Assembly: GCA_949879795.1 (NCBI GenBank)
Contig: CATLBR010000019.1
Span: 1-61,484 of the forward strand
Reading direction: 5' to 3'
Origin: an uncultured Hungatella sp.
Lineage (GTDB): Bacteria > Bacillota > Clostridia > Lachnospirales > Lachnospiraceae
Length of the DNA stretch: 61,484 bases
This document shows positions 41,034 to 50,015 of the stretch, piece by piece (the first letter of the stretch is position 1; every line of letters begins with the position of its first letter). The notes under the pieces were generated by a model. It was given only the letters and a program-made list of their open reading frames with translations, did no database searches and was not told the DNA's origin. Both the position numbers and the translations under genes were made by a program.

Positions 41034-43292
41034 TCAGCGGATCACCAGCTTTCCGTCCTCCTCATCCAAAATACACTTTCCGCCCTTTTTCAGCTTTCCA
41101 AACAGCAGAAGCTCCGCCAAAAGCGGCTTCACCTCCCCTGAGATGACCCGGTCGATCTCTCTGGCCCCGTATTCCATGGTGATTCCCGCTTTTTTTACAT
41201 GCTCTTCGGCCCTGGGCGTTATGGTCATCTCCACCTTCTTGGAAACCAGCTTCCCGGCAAGCTCCCCAAGTTTCTTCTTCGTAATCCTTCCTGCCATCTC
41301 ATCGTCCATGCCGCGAAACAAGACAACACGGCTTAACCGATTGCGGAATTCAGGCTTAAAAGTGCGCTTTACCGCATCTGTCAGAGCCTCTGTGTTGTAG
41401 AGCCCGCCGCCGAAACCGATGCGGCCCTTTCCCACCTGATCCGCTCCCGCGTTGGATGTCATGATCAGGATTATATTTCTGAAATCTGCCTTTCTTCCCT
41501 GATTGTCCGTCAATGTGGCATAGTCCATGACCTGGAGAAGTACATTAAAAATATCAGGGTGGGCCTTCTCGATCTCGTCCAGGAGCAGAACACCGTGGGG
41601 ATGGCGGCGGATCTCTTCGGTGAGGATACCTCCCTCCTCGTACCCTACATACCCTGCAGGTGCGCCGATGAGTTTGGCCACCGTGTGCTTCTCCGCGTAC
41701 TCGCTCATGTCAAACCGCATAAAATGTATCCCCAATTCCGCAGCCAGGGCTTTCGCCAGCTCCGTCTTTCCCACGCCGGTAGCCCCCACAAACAAAAAGG
41801 AAGCCACCGGCTTATCCTCCTCATTCAGCCCCGCTTTGGAAAATTTGACGGCGTTGCTCACTTCACTCACGGCTTCATCCTGGCCGAAAATCTTTTTTTT
41901 CAGTTCTTCTTCCAGGCAGGCAAGACGCTCCGTATCTCCTTTCTCCATAGTTCCCATAGGAATACTGCATGTCTCTGACAGAACCTGGTCCAGAAGGGCT
42001 TTGTTTACAGTCTGCCTTTTCTGATCCAGGGGATGAAGCCTGCGCCACGCCCCCGCCTCGTCGATAAGGTCGATGGCTTTGTCGGGAAGAAACCGTTCAT
42101 TGATGTACCTGCTGCTTATATCCACCGCATGCTCCAGCACTCCCTGGCCATATTTTACGCCGTGAAATTTTTCGTATCCTGATTTGAGTCCCTTTAATAT
42201 CTCTACGGCCTCCTCCCGGGAAGGCTCTCCGATATCCACCTTCTGGAACCGCCGGACCAGACTTTTGCTGTTGGAAAAATGTTTCTTATATTCCTCATAG
42301 GTGGTGGCCCCCATGAACCGGATAGTTCCTGCTGCCAGGTAAGGTTTGAGCAGATTGGCCGCGTCCAGGCTGCCGCCTCCCACCGCCCCCGCCCCCACAA
42401 TATTGTGAATCTCATCCATATAAAGGACCGGTCTGGCCTCACCGGAAAGTCCGTCCATGATCTCCTTAAAGCGCTTTTCAAAATCTCCCCTGTACTGGGT
42501 TCCTGCCAGCAGCCCTCCCAGATCCAGAGCATAGACCCTGGCCCCTCTCAACGGCTCCGGAATCTCTCCCTTTACTATCCTTCTGGCAAGGCCGTAGGCC
42601 AGAGCAGTCTTTCCCACCCCCGGCTCCCCCACATGGAGTACATTGTTCTTGTCCTTCCGGCAGAGAATCTGAATAGTCCTCTCCATCTCCGCCTCCCTCC
42701 CTATAAGGGGATTCTTGTTCTTGCAGGTCTCATTCATATCCTCCAGATAAGACCGCCATCTCCGGTTTTTCTCAGGAGCTTCTTCCCCGTCCGCCGATTC
42801 CGGTTCCTCAATCTCAAAGCCCTCCCCTGCTCTCTCCGAACTGCCTCCGCTTCCCCTGCCTCTCTCCTCCGCCAGGCTCTCTCTGGACAGTTCTCCCATA
42901 ACCTCCACCAGATCCACGTCCTGCTCCTCCAAGTAATAGACGCCGTAGCTGTCTTCCAGACGCAGGACAGAGGACAGAAAATGGCTGACGCCGATAGTAT
43001 CCCGGCCGCTGGCTCTGGCCTGCCCCTCAGACATGCGCAGCACCCTGTCCGTGTCGGCAGTGAGAACCGCGTTTTCTCCCTCCGTCTTTCCCGCCTGATC
43101 TTTGAGAAAGCCAAGAAGATTCTTCCGCAGCCGTTCAATATCTCCCCCGGCCGCCCCATATTCCCTCATAAACTCCTGATCAAAACTCATCCCGTAAATC
43201 ATATGCTCCGGCATGAAATAGCGGTGTCGGTTCTCTCTGGCCAGCCTCACCGCCCGCTCCATCACACGCTGCATATTTTTGGTAAATTCCAT
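41034..43292 (-). CDS. clpA: ATP-dependent Clp protease ATP-binding subunit, ClpA type
   Basis: A 752-residue Hsp100 unfoldase. N-domain (about 1-140), acidic linker (about 150-175), first AAA+ module with Walker A GEPGVGKTAL (about 220), second with GATGVGKTEL (about 500). It lacks the long coiled-coil M-domain of ClpB. GRIGFGGG near 625 is the IGF-type loop that docks on ClpP. Start at ATG 43292 after AAGGGG. The clpS adaptor gene lies 38 bp upstream, marking it as ClpA rather than ClpC. Confidence 0.9.
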   Translation of the reverse strand: MEFTKNMQRVMERAVRLARENRHRYFMPEHMIYGMSFDQEFMREYGAAGGDIERLRKNLLGFLKDQAGKTEGENAVLTADTDRVLRMSEGQARASGRDTIGVSHFLSSVLRLEDSYGVYYLEEQDVDLVEVMGELSRESLAEERGRGSGGSSERAGEGFEIEEPESADGEEAPEKNRRWRSYLEDMNETCKNKNPLIGREAEMERTIQILCRKDKNNVLHVGEPGVGKTALAYGLARRIVKGEIPEPLRGARVYALDLGGLLAGTQYRGDFEKRFKEIMDGLSGEARPVLYMDEIHNIVGAGAVGGGSLDAANLLKPYLAAGTIRFMGATTYEEYKKHFSNSKSLVRRFQKVDIGEPSREEAVEILKGLKSGYEKFHGVKYGQGVLEHAVDISSRYINERFLPDKAIDLIDEAGAWRRLHPLDQKRQTVNKALLDQVLSETCSIPMGTMEKGDTERLACLEEELKKKIFGQDEAVSEVSNAVKFSKAGLNEEDKPVASFLFVGATGVGKTELAKALAAELGIHFMRFDMSEYAEKHTVAKLIGAPAGYVGYEEGGILTEEIRRHPHGVLLLDEIEKAHPDIFNVLLQVMDYATLTDNQGRKADFRNIILIMTSNAGADQVGKGRIGFGGGLYNTEALTDAVKRTFKPEFRNRLSRVVLFRGMDDEMAGRITKKKLGELAGKLVSKKVEMTITPRAEEHVKKAGITMEYGAREIDRVISGEVKPLLAELLLFGKLKKGGKCILDEEDGKLVIR

Positions 43293-43330
43293 CGTATTAC
43301 CCCTTCTCTCCATCGGTTTTAGCCGTCGTT

Positions 43331-43633
43331 TTATGGCTGGCGGACTGCCTCCACCTTCAGGGGATACCCCTCACTTCTGGCCCACTGAACCGCCTCCGCC
43401 GCTTTGGTCTCGGCGATATCTCTGGAATAGATGCCAGCCACCGCGTAATTTCCCTTGTGGATGCTCATCATCATGGCCACCGCCGCCGACTCTTCCTTGT
43501 CAAAAATATTCATCAGCACTTCCACCACAAAATCCATGGGAGTGAAATCATCATTGTAAATCAGAACCTGGTACTGCTCCGGAGGCTTTACCCTGCTCCT
43601 TGTCTTCTCTTTTATGCTTTCTTTTGCCGACAT
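43331..43633 (-). CDS. clpS: ClpS adaptor protein
   Basis: A 100-residue adaptor that delivers N-degron substrates to ClpA. The core motif YNDDFTPMDFVVEVL (about 30-44) contains the Asn/Asp pair and Met of the N-end-residue pocket, and a histidine follows in MMSIHKGNYAVAGIYS. The N-terminal 20 residues are Lys/Glu-rich and probably flexible. It is immediately upstream of clpA in the same direction. Confidence 0.93.
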   Translation of the reverse strand: MSAKESIKEKTRSRVKPPEQYQVLIYNDDFTPMDFVVEVLMNIFDKEESAAVAMMMSIHKGNYAVAGIYSRDIAETKAAEAVQWARSEGYPLKVEAVRQP

Positions 43634-43760
43634 ATGTTTATATCTCCCTTCAACGCCTTTCCCATGGAAATATCACGCCTTCTTTGCTTATTCTGAGTAT
43701 GAGTTTACCATATTTTCGTATGGTTGGCTATACGATTGTAGGGAAACTTTAAAGTGGAAA

Positions 43761-43790
43761 GAAAAGAGGATGCCGTTTGCGACATCCTCT
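43761..43790 (-). terminator. Intrinsic terminator after the GH25 gene
   Basis: AGAGGATG (43765-43772) pairs with CATCCTCT (43783-43790); on the minus strand the stem is followed by TTTTC. It lies 45 bp beyond the lysozyme stop codon. Confidence 0.7.
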
Positions 43791-43835
43791 GACCAGTACA
43801 ACTCTGCTGTTTGTTTTTCCGCCAATCTTACTCTC

Positions 43836-44858
43836 TCACTGTGTGACTCCCCCATCCGCTCCAAACACCCAGTCTCTCCCGTCAATATTCAGGGTCGCGT
43901 CGTGGATCATCTTCCCGTCCTCACCCAGATAGTACCTCTTTCCTCCGTCTTCCAGCCATCCTGTCTGGTTTTTGTAGTCCTTCACATAGTACCACTCTCC
44001 CCCGGCCTGTTTCCACCCCTGGGCTGGAATCAGGGAACCATAGTCCGCAAAAGCGTACTCGACGGCCACGTTGCCCACAATCCCGTCTACCTGCCCGCTG
44101 TCCGTGCACTGCCAGATGGTTCTGTTAGGATACTCGTGAACTGTACCGTAGCGGGCATACCATATGTCGTAGAGCTGTCCTGCCTCATCCTTCAGCTGGG
44201 AGGCGTCCACATGATTGTTCAGCCACTCCTGGTTAGAATAGATGATGGGGCGGTACCCTGCCCCGGCGATGACCTGGCAGAAGGCGTTGGCCTGATCCGT
44301 GATCTGCTGCCTTGTCAGTCCCTTATCCAGAATCAGCTGGGACTCCAAGTCGTAAGCAACCGGGTAGGAGACAGGGTAATCCCTGATCTGGGACAGAACA
44401 AAGTTTGCCTCCTCCACAGCCGTGGCAGTATCCAGGGCCTGGGTGTAAAAGAACACTCCCGTCTTCAGGCCTGCCTGGGCGGCCCCGGTCATATTCTCAT
44501 GGTAGTAGGGATCCAGGTCATTGTGATAGCCCAGCCTTACCATGGCGAAATCCACACCGGAATTCTTCACATCCGACCAGTGTATGCCGCCCTGGGCCTC
44601 GCTGGCACGGTTCTGATATTTGCTGACGGTAATCCCTTTTTCCAGGACTCCCGGAACCACATTCCCCGTCGTGTCCATATAGACGGCGGGACCGCTCCGG
44701 CCCGGGCTTTCAACTCCGGAATCGGAGGCATTCTCCCCTCCTGTCTCTCCCGGTCCCACGGCCCATGCGGCCTGGGGAAACGTCCACGCCACAGCCATAG
44801 TTACGGCTGCCGCCAGAACATGCTTTCTCAATCTCCGTATATTCCTATGTCTTCTCAT
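43836..44858 (-). CDS. Secreted GH25 lysozyme-like protein with cell-wall-binding repeats
   Basis: A 340-residue protein with a basic N-terminus and signal peptide ending near AAWA (about residue 33). The GH25 domain (about 75-265) opens with GITVSKYQ and keeps the VAYDLES motif (the DxE active-site pair). Two C-terminal choline/cell-wall-binding type repeats follow (GWKQAGGEWYYV and GWLEDGGKRYYL). The first conserved Asp of the GH25 opening motif (usually GIDVS) is Thr. Start at 44858, with AGGAGG seven bases upstream; an in-frame ATG at 44888 also exists. Confidence 0.88.
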   Translation of the reverse strand: MRRHRNIRRLRKHVLAAAVTMAVAWTFPQAAWAVGPGETGGENASDSGVESPGRSGPAVYMDTTGNVVPGVLEKGITVSKYQNRASEAQGGIHWSDVKNSGVDFAMVRLGYHNDLDPYYHENMTGAAQAGLKTGVFFYTQALDTATAVEEANFVLSQIRDYPVSYPVAYDLESQLILDKGLTRQQITDQANAFCQVIAGAGYRPIIYSNQEWLNNHVDASQLKDEAGQLYDIWYARYGTVHEYPNRTIWQCTDSGQVDGIVGNVAVEYAFADYGSLIPAQGWKQAGGEWYYVKDYKNQTGWLEDGGKRYYLGEDGKMIHDATLNIDGRDWVFGADGGVTQ

Positions 44859-44908
44859 ATACTGCCTCCTCATAATCTTCACAAGCATCTCCCTTCCAGA
44901 GCTCTCTC

Positions 44909-47900
44909 CTACCCCAAAAGTTCTCTCAGTTCCCCATGGCTTAAGCTGCCCAGGGACACTGCTCCCTCCGTCACTACTTGGTCCGCCAGGGCCTTCTTGG
45001 ATTTCTGCAACTTCAGGATATTCTCTTCTATGGTATCCTTGGTGATCAGCTGGAACACGGACACCTGCTTTTCCTGTCCGATGCGGTGAGCCCGGTCCGT
45101 AGCCTGGTTCTGAGCTGCTACGTTCCACCATGGGTCGTAGTGGATCACCATATCCGCCGCAGTCAGGTTCAGCCCTGTCCCCCCTGCCTTCAGAGAAATG
45201 AGAAACACCGGAACCTCATCTCTGTGAAATCCGTTGACCAGCCGTATTCTATCCTCCTTAGGGGTCTCCCCTGTAAGTATATGAAACCGGATGTTCTCCT
45301 TCTCAAGCCTCTCCCTGATAAGCTCCAACATGGAAGTGAACTGGGAGAACAGCAGGATCTTGTGCCCTGCCGACACTCCCGACCGGACAAGTTCCATGCA
45401 GGTCTCAAGTTTGGCGGAGCCTCCGTGGTACTTTTCATAGACCAGCCGCGGGTCACAGCACACCTGACGGATCCTGGTCAGGGCAGACAGAATCTGGAGC
45501 CTGCTGCTGGCATCCAGCTGCTGTTTCAGCTGCCAGGCATTTGCCGTGTACAGATCTCTCTGCTCTTTCTCCATCTTCGAGTACACTACCGTCTCCAGTT
45601 TCCCCGGCAGATCTCCCAGCACATCAGCTTTCAGTCTCCTGAGAATAAAAGGACCTGCCAAGAGCCGCAGCCTCCTCAATGCATCCTTCTCTCCCTCTCT
45701 CACTATGGGCACCTCATATTGTTTCTTGAACTTTCCATAAGAAAACAGAAAGCCGGGCATGAGGTAATCAAAAATACTCCACAGTTCACTTAATCGGTTC
45801 TCCACCGGCGTGCCTGTCAGAGCGAATCTTGTCTGAGAATCGATGGATTTCACCGCCCTGGCCGTCTGAGTCGTGGAATTCTTAATATATTGAGCTTCAT
45901 CGATGACCTGAAAGCGAAACCTGCAGGATTTATAAAAAGCCAGATCTCTCTTTAGCAGGTCATAGGAGGTGATGGCAACATCAAAGTTTTCTATGGTTTT
46001 CAGTTTTTCTTCCCTCTCTTGGGAGGTTCCCGCCACAACCAGACTTCTGAGGGACGGAGCAAAATTTTCCAGTTCACACTCCCAATTATATATCAGAGAC
46101 GCAGGACATACAATTAAGGATGTCTGATGATTTTCTTTCAATATCACTTCATCGTACAGAATACTGATAATCTGCAGAGTCTTTCCCAGACCCATGTCGT
46201 CTGCCAGAATCCCGCCAAAGCCCCAAAAATCCAGGGTTCTCAGCCACTTAAAGCCTGTTCTCTGATATCCTCTCAGAACATGTTCAAAAAATACCGGAAC
46301 CTCAAAGTCACTGTCGTCCACCGACTTCATTCCTCTTATAATGGAACGGTACATGGCATCTCTTGTAAACAGGATATCTTCCCTGTCTCTGCACAGGCTG
46401 TCCAGATAAAAAGCCCGGTATCTGGGCAGCCTGACTGTCTGCTCCCCCTGTTCCTTCTTTGACAGAACCAGGCCGTCCGTCAGCTTCGCCGCTGTCATAA
46501 GCCCATTGTCCTCAAGTTTTAAAAATTCTCCTGTCTTCAGACGGTAGTAAGCCTTTTTCATCTTATAAGACTGCAGAATATTCTCCAGATCCTGGCTTGT
46601 CATATCTCCTGCGTCGACAGTCAGCTCCAACCACTGCCCCGTCACCTGGACACCCACAGACACTTTCTGCGGCGCGAGGATTTTTAAATGGGATTCATCC
46701 TGTGGTATAAACACAGTTCCCAGTTTCTTAAGTTCCTCTACTCCCTGGGAGAGAAATCGAAACAGCTCTTCTTCGTCATCACGAATCACCAGGTCATTGG
46801 TCTCCAAGTCCCTGTATTTAAAATACCTGGTAAGCACCTGACTGATGCGGAACTCTCCCGGAACATCGCGGCAGATGGTCCGGGGCACATGTTCATCTTC
46901 CATGGGATGAAATGCGTAATCCCCATAACTCAATTCCGGCCTCAGAATCAATTCTCCAGCCCGCGGGCTCTCAACGACAAATCTTGCCTTCAGTTCTTCG
47001 GGCCGCGCCTGTTCCAGTTCAATTCCTCTTGCGTCCAGAATTCCGTAGGGCTCCAGCTTCTTTAGAACCCGCTCATAGAAAAGGGGCACATCCCTCTCTC
47101 CCACAGTCACTTCATAGGGCGCGTCAAACCCTTCTGTCATCTGACGAAAAAATATACTCCCATCTCTCGTCAGCTCCTCGTCACACACATAGAGACAGGA
47201 ACCAGACAGTACATAGAGATGCCTTTCTCCGCTGAAGGCCACAAGTTCCCTGTCCAGAGACACCTTCAGCCCTTTTTCTCCCGCCTTTCTCACAGTGACC
47301 ACCATATCCGGGTTTTCTCTCACCACCCGCAGTTTCCGCCCTTCCCCTTTCTGGTCTTCCGACTCCACCTCCTGTCCTACCAGCATTCCCAGGAACCGGT
47401 CTCTGTTTACACGGGTAATGTTCAGTTCCCTGACAACCGGGGCAGGACTGAAGACACTCTTCTGGAACTGAGCATAATATTCCCTGTAATTTCCCAGCAA
47501 CTCCAGAACCAGTGTCAACAGTTCCTGAGAATCCTCAGAAAATACCTCTTGTCTGTGATAAAACCCCAGATTTTTCCCATATTCCACACGGCTTCCCTGT
47601 TCCATAGCCCTGGCGAATGCCATCAGATCCCGAATCACGTACATCCGATCCCGCCCCAGCCGGAATTCCGCCCGTATTCCCTGTCGGCCGATGATAATCT
47701 TTGGCTGAAACCGGACCTGCTCCTCCTTGTCTTCCCTGAGAATCCTGTCCACCTCACTGTTGGTGTATTCCCGTATCATGGTTCTCACCTGAGATGAGGT
47801 GGAGACCGGCGCACCCCAAACCGGCGATGCCTGCTTCTGATAATATTGAAACAGAGCCTTCTCATGGGAACACATTTCTTTATATGAATTTCCCTGAGTA

Positions 47901-48040
47901 CAAGAACAAGAGTAGCTGTTGACATAGCTACCCTTGATCTCCAGTCTTACGTTATACAGTTTATCCCGGTCCTTTACCTGACCGTCTACACCTACTTCGC
48001 CTTTCCAGAATGTTCTGGTGTGCATGCTGGTTATCTCCAA
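44909..48040 (-). CDS. SWIM-domain SNF2 family DNA helicase
   Basis: A 1043-residue protein. A SWIM zinc finger near residue 40-60 (CSCTQGN then CSHEKA) is followed by a long bacterial SNF2-associated region (about 100-570). The ATPase core then has Walker A DDMGLGKTLQ (about 617), the DEAQ box VIDEAQYIKN, TGTPVENRLSELWS, and the C-terminal helicase lobe with QATDRAHRIGQEKQV. It should be a dsDNA translocase remodelling protein-DNA complexes; its bacterial role is not established. A TTG start at 48040 or ATG at 48025 are both possible. It lies 24 bp downstream of argS. Confidence 0.9.
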   Translation of the reverse strand: MEITSMHTRTFWKGEVGVDGQVKDRDKLYNVRLEIKGSYVNSYSCSCTQGNSYKEMCSHEKALFQYYQKQASPVWGAPVSTSSQVRTMIREYTNSEVDRILREDKEEQVRFQPKIIIGRQGIRAEFRLGRDRMYVIRDLMAFARAMEQGSRVEYGKNLGFYHRQEVFSEDSQELLTLVLELLGNYREYYAQFQKSVFSPAPVVRELNITRVNRDRFLGMLVGQEVESEDQKGEGRKLRVVRENPDMVVTVRKAGEKGLKVSLDRELVAFSGERHLYVLSGSCLYVCDEELTRDGSIFFRQMTEGFDAPYEVTVGERDVPLFYERVLKKLEPYGILDARGIELEQARPEELKARFVVESPRAGELILRPELSYGDYAFHPMEDEHVPRTICRDVPGEFRISQVLTRYFKYRDLETNDLVIRDDEEELFRFLSQGVEELKKLGTVFIPQDESHLKILAPQKVSVGVQVTGQWLELTVDAGDMTSQDLENILQSYKMKKAYYRLKTGEFLKLEDNGLMTAAKLTDGLVLSKKEQGEQTVRLPRYRAFYLDSLCRDREDILFTRDAMYRSIIRGMKSVDDSDFEVPVFFEHVLRGYQRTGFKWLRTLDFWGFGGILADDMGLGKTLQIISILYDEVILKENHQTSLIVCPASLIYNWECELENFAPSLRSLVVAGTSQEREEKLKTIENFDVAITSYDLLKRDLAFYKSCRFRFQVIDEAQYIKNSTTQTARAVKSIDSQTRFALTGTPVENRLSELWSIFDYLMPGFLFSYGKFKKQYEVPIVREGEKDALRRLRLLAGPFILRRLKADVLGDLPGKLETVVYSKMEKEQRDLYTANAWQLKQQLDASSRLQILSALTRIRQVCCDPRLVYEKYHGGSAKLETCMELVRSGVSAGHKILLFSQFTSMLELIRERLEKENIRFHILTGETPKEDRIRLVNGFHRDEVPVFLISLKAGGTGLNLTAADMVIHYDPWWNVAAQNQATDRAHRIGQEKQVSVFQLITKDTIEENILKLQKSKKALADQVVTEGAVSLGSLSHGELRELLG

Positions 48041-48064
48041 CTTTTCTCCCTTCGATGTTCACTC

Positions 48065-49834
48065 CTACATCCGCTCCGGAGCCTCAAATCCCAGCACGCC
48101 GATACATGTCTCCAGCACACCCTTGACCAGAGTGATCAGCTTGACGTAGCTGGCCTGACGCGCCTTGTCCTCTTCCTTTAAGATGCTGGTGCTGTTATAA
48201 AACTTGTTGAACACATCGGACAGTTCATAGATAAACTGGCATATCTTGTGGGGAGCCGTCTCCGCAAAACTGCTCTCCATCACCTCATTGTATTTTGCCA
48301 GCTGCAGCATCACATTTTTTTCCTCGGCAGATATGGCTCCCAGAATCCCTGCACCGTCTGAGAACGCATCTTTGTTCTCCTCATATTTGGACAAAATAGA
48401 CTTGATTCGAACGATGGTGTAAAGGATATAAGGCCCTGTGTTGCCCTCAAACGAAGTAAATCTGTCTATGTCGAAAATATAGTCTTTTGACGCCTGATTG
48501 GACAGATCCCCGTACTTCAGAGCCGCCAGGCCGATAATCTGCGCCGTCTTTCTGGCCTCTTCCGAGGATACGGTCCGGTTCTCCATGATCCGGTCATAGA
48601 CGGCATCATTGATCTCCTCCACCAGATTTTCCAGGCGCATAACACCGCCCTCCCTGGTCTTGAAAGGCTTTCCGTCTTTTCCGTTCATAGTTCCGAACAT
48701 CAGATGAATCATAGGTGTGTCTTCTTTTACATATCCCGCTTTTTTTGCCACCCGGAACACCTGGATAAAATGAAGTTCCTGGCGCTTGTCCGTGATATAA
48801 ATGTATCTGGAAGGCGAAAAGTCTCTCTCTCTCTCAATGATGGTTCCCAGATCCGAGGTGGCATACAGAGCAGCCCCGTCCGACTTTCGGATGATACATG
48901 GAGGCAGTTCCTTGGAGTCGGTATCCCTGGCGATATCCACCACCAGAGCACCTTGGCTTTCGTAGGCCAGCCCTCTCTTCTCTAAATCCTCCATAAGCCC
49001 GGGAATATAGGGCTGGGCATCGCTCTCTCCTTTCCACAGATCAAACGTGACACCCAGGTTGGCGTAATTCTTTTTCAGATCAGCCAGAGACACGTTCATA
49101 ATATGACGCCAGATAGCCCGGTAGGCTTCGCACCCGTTCTGCAGTCGGAAGGTAGCTTCCTGAGCCCGGGCTTTAAACGCCTCGTCCACCTTGGATTTGG
49201 CACTTGCCGCAGGATAGATGTCCTCCAGCTCCCCGATGGTAAACGGCGGCTGATCCGGGTACTCTCCGGAATAGTTCTCGTCAAAATACACCAGCTCCGG
49301 TTGTCTGTCCCTCAGCTCCTCAATGATGAGTCCCATCTGCAGTCCCCAGTCTCCCAGGTGCACATCTCCCACCATATTGTATCCCAGAAAACGTCCCAGC
49401 CTTTTGATGCTCTCGCCGATGATAGCAGAGCGGAGATGACCTACATGGAGAGGCTTGGCCACATTGGCGCCGCCGTAATCCACGATGATAGTCCCCTTAT
49501 TCTTGCTCTCCTCCAGGCCAAATTTGGGCTCACGCACCATGGTATTCATATAATCCGCCACATAGTCTTCACTGAGACGGATGTTGATAAACCCCGGCAT
49601 CACCGCAGAAACCTGGGCGAACACAGGATTTCCTTCCAGCTTTTCCACCACATCATTGGCAATGTCTATGGGTTTCTTTTTATATGTTTTCGCGGCCGCC
49701 ATGGCTCCGTTGCACTGGTATTCACACAGATCCGGACGGTTGGACAGGGTGACTCTGGCAAAACTCTCCTCATAGCCGCAGGCTGTAAAAGCCGGTTTTA
49801 TTGCTTCCGCGATGCAGTCAAGAATCTTCTTCAC
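48065..49834 (-). CDS. argS: Arginyl-tRNA synthetase
   Basis: A 589-residue class I synthetase. An N-terminal Add-1 domain is followed by the HIGH motif in the form KPLHVGHLRS (about 128), and a C-terminal DALR anticodon-binding domain ends the protein. As in many ArgRS, the KMSK signature is replaced (GKPFKTREGG region). Starts at GTG (49834) with AGGAGGT upstream. Promoter at 49865-49893; I found no T-box in the short leader. Confidence 0.97.
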   Translation of the reverse strand: MKKILDCIAEAIKPAFTACGYEESFARVTLSNRPDLCEYQCNGAMAAAKTYKKKPIDIANDVVEKLEGNPVFAQVSAVMPGFINIRLSEDYVADYMNTMVREPKFGLEESKNKGTIIVDYGGANVAKPLHVGHLRSAIIGESIKRLGRFLGYNMVGDVHLGDWGLQMGLIIEELRDRQPELVYFDENYSGEYPDQPPFTIGELEDIYPAASAKSKVDEAFKARAQEATFRLQNGCEAYRAIWRHIMNVSLADLKKNYANLGVTFDLWKGESDAQPYIPGLMEDLEKRGLAYESQGALVVDIARDTDSKELPPCIIRKSDGAALYATSDLGTIIERERDFSPSRYIYITDKRQELHFIQVFRVAKKAGYVKEDTPMIHLMFGTMNGKDGKPFKTREGGVMRLENLVEEINDAVYDRIMENRTVSSEEARKTAQIIGLAALKYGDLSNQASKDYIFDIDRFTSFEGNTGPYILYTIVRIKSILSKYEENKDAFSDGAGILGAISAEEKNVMLQLAKYNEVMESSFAETAPHKICQFIYELSDVFNKFYNSTSILKEEDKARQASYVKLITLVKGVLETCIGVLGFEAPERM

Positions 49835-49864
49835 GCACAGACCTCCTTTATTTACTGGTCTTAA

Positions 49865-49893
49865 ATTATACTAGATTCCGGATTGGAAATCAA
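49865..49893 (-). promoter_or_regulatory. Promoter of argS
   Basis: The minus strand reads TTGATT (49888-49893), 17-bp spacer, TATAAT (49865-49870), 31 bp from the GTG start. The short leader rules out a T-box. Confidence 0.78.
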
Positions 49894-49920
49894 TGAGTTT
49901 GCAGAAATATTTCTGTATAT

Positions 49921-49953
49921 AAAAACCGCCCCGGTATCCTGCACCAGGGCGGC
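49921..49953 (-). terminator. Intrinsic terminator after the DUF1266 lipoprotein gene
   Basis: On the minus strand CCGCCC-TGGT pairs with ACC-GGGGCGG, followed by TTTTTAT. It lies about 60 bp after the stop codon and insulates argS. Confidence 0.78.
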
Positions 49954-50015
49954 CTTTATATTCTGCAGCTGTTATATCCACAGCAGATATATACTTGTCA
50001 AATCGGATTTCAAGT

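Noticed and set aside
43614..45089. Long (491-codon) plus-strand open frame across the GH25 gene
   Set aside because: It is antisense to a gene with signal peptide, family motifs and a good ribosome binding site; its product is Leu/His/Pro-rich with no recognisable domain.
49835..49864. Arg T-box upstream of argS
   Set aside because: The leader between the promoter and the start is only about 25 nt long.
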